A stretch of 64,000 nt of DNA from Porphyrobacter sp. CACIAM 03H1. Lineage in GTDB: Bacteria > Pseudomonadota > Alphaproteobacteria > Sphingomonadales > Sphingomonadaceae. The stretch is from positions 1,488,764 to 1,552,763 of the forward strand of contig NZ_CP021378.1 in the NCBI RefSeq assembly GCF_002215495.1, read 5' to 3'. Below the pieces are notes generated by a model that was given only the letters and a program-made list of their open reading frames with translations, was not told where the DNA came from and did no database searches. Every line of letters begins with the position of its first letter. The stretch's first letter is position 1. This document shows, piece by piece, positions 63,042 through 64,000 of this stretch. Made by a program: the position numbers and the translations under genes.

Positions 63042-63991
63042 GCCGGTACGACTTGGGCACTGGGCGCTTCGAGCGCAAGTCCGGGATCGGTCTCCACCCG
63101 CACCGCGCGGCCCGTGCGGCGGCGCAGGTCCTCGAGCCACTCCGGCCTGAGCTTCGCCTTGATTGCGGGGTGCACCGTCAGCAGCGTGACGCCCGCGCCT
63201 TCGACCCTTTCGGCCTGACGCAGGGCAAAGCGCGCGCACATCCCCGTGCGCGAGGTGGCGAAACGGTGGAGGAGCGAGGGCCCTTCGAGCCGCGCGACGA
63301 TCTGGACGAAGCCGAACCCGTTCATCGCGGTGCGTTCGTGCGGCCAGTGGTCGAGCGCCGCCGCCAGCGCGTCGTCGACCGCGCGGCGATCCGCCTTGGC
63401 CTCGATGGTGGGGAAGTCGATCCCGATGTTGCCGCCGCTCTCGAACCACGCCAGCGCGGCCGCGATGGCGGGGACCGCGGCGAGGGCCAGCGCGGTCGGG
63501 GCTAGCTCGCCGTCGATGTCGATGACGGTCATGGCCGGCGTCGCGGCGCACAGGATCTCGCCGCCCGCAAAGGCGATCGCGCCGGCCGATGCCGCGTGCC
63601 AGACATCCTCCCACAGGCCTTGCGGGAACCGGCGGACGATCTCGCCCTCGATTTCGACCGGATCATTGCCTGGGTCGGCCTCGCCCAGCCAGCGGGCCTG
63701 CGCGCGCTTGAGACGTCCGCGTTCGTGGATCGGTGCGCGGGTCAGGCGCACCTTGCCTGCAACGCCCTCCGTCGCCTCGCGCGGCAGGTGGTCGATCAGC
63801 GCCTCGCTGCCGGTGTCGAGTGTCGCGATCCCGCGCCGGGTGCCGGCGAATCGCCGGGTCAGGCGTGCCGCGTGGACCGCACCGCAGACCGGCTCGCCCG
63901 GCCACCGCAGCCGTGCCGCCAGCACGCGCCCGCCCTCCACCAGCAGGGCCCGGGTCTCCCCGATGCCCTCTTCGACGAGCCACTCAGCCAA
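63038..63991 (-). CDS. Short ribonuclease E/G-like protein
   Basis: 317 residues from a TTG at 63991, but the frame stays open to the right edge, so the true start may lie outside. It matches the catalytic core of RNase E/G: two acid residues in VIDIDGE and IGIDFPTIEAK fit the metal site, and SRTGMCARFALRQ resembles the zinc-link region, although the Cys pair is incomplete. The N-terminal S1 domain is missing or degenerate. Such short forms occur in Sphingomonadales next to yacG and maf. Function in RNA maturation is possible but reduced. Overlaps yacG by 4 bp. Confidence 0.82.
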   Translation of the reverse strand: MAEWLVEEGIGETRALLVEGGRVLAARLRWPGEPVCGAVHAARLTRRFAGTRRGIATLDTGSEALIDHLPREATEGVAGKVRLTRAPIHERGRLKRAQARWLGEADPGNDPVEIEGEIVRRFPQGLWEDVWHAASAGAIAFAGGEILCAATPAMTVIDIDGELAPTALALAAVPAIAAALAWFESGGNIGIDFPTIEAKADRRAVDDALAAALDHWPHERTAMNGFGFVQIVARLEGPSLLHRFATSRTGMCARFALRQAERVEGAGVTLLTVHPAIKAKLRPEWLEDLRRRTGRAVRVETDPGLALEAPSAQVVPA

Positions 63992-64000
63992 TGGGGAACC

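Overview
The window is GC-rich, densely coding chromosomal DNA from an alphaproteobacterium, most likely of the Sphingomonadales and plausibly Erythrobacteraceae. That placement is inferred from gene content and order: a pckA / chvI-chvG-hprK-rapZ-EIIA-HPr block, a CcrM-type adenine methyltransferase, a three-subunit transhydrogenase next to a 40-residue aa3 oxidase subunit IV, a pair of entericidins, an ABA4-like membrane protein, and the order RNase E/G-like gene - yacG - tRNA-Phe. No prophage, insertion sequence, CRISPR array or rRNA is visible. Most of the window reads as core genome.

Layout. 1-8.2 kb: a truncated lipoprotein and an SpoU-type RNA methyltransferase, then a minus-strand regulatory chain of envelope-stress and carbon sensing (ChvI, ChvG, a short HPr kinase, RapZ, an EIIA and HPr), divergent from PEP carboxykinase. 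8.2-15.7 kb: a membrane-attached protease with TPRs, a cyclic-nucleotide-binding / thioredoxin-reductase-like fusion, a DUF885 lipoprotein, a TonB-like protein and a small alpha/beta hydrolase. 15.7-22.4 kb: two successive cysteine desulfurases and a 2Fe-2S ferredoxin, then DUF202, DJ-1/PfpI, ParC and a duplicated-domain secreted protein. 22.6-27.4 kb: a tightly overlapping minus-strand run (sugar dehydrogenase, GNAT, DUF1285, NUDIX, CCA transferase) whose first start codon overlaps that of divergent rnhB. 27.4-34.4 kb: an unknown gene, ccrM behind a dense group of GANTC sites, folP, phoD, an SDR and an NtrC-like regulator with a changed GAFTGA loop.

34.6-38.8 kb: oxidase subunit IV and the pnt transhydrogenase operon, which is split by a PH-domain gene and a secreted-protein gene. 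38.8-42.8 kb: a beta-helix protein, diheme cytochrome and hydrolase joined by 4-bp overlaps, then an Asp/Glu racemase-like enzyme. 43-50.8 kb: dGTPase, NAD(P)-binding protein, ABA4-like protein, acyl-CoA ligase, DUF938 methyltransferase, two entericidins, a DMT transporter and a CpaF ATPase. 51-56.2 kb: GlmS, a GGDEF-EAL protein, PurQ and PurS. 56.5-62.6 kb: a TonB-dependent receptor and a large M16 protease lying between purS and purC. 62.6-64 kb: tRNA-Phe, YacG and a short RNase E/G-like protein.

Co-operation. ChvGI, HPrK, EIIA, HPr and RapZ look like a PTS used for regulation rather than transport, because no EIIB or EIIC is present here; it sits beside the gluconeogenic pckA it may control. 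The desulfurases and ferredoxin could supply sulfur and electrons for Fe-S assembly. CcrM methylates GANTC, and its own leader carries six such sites. No single gene block is clearly a new defence or biosynthetic system. The most unusual items are the GANTC cluster, the compensating REP-like hairpins, the altered NtrC-like regulator, the redox-dead TrxR fusion and the repeated motif between folP and phoD.
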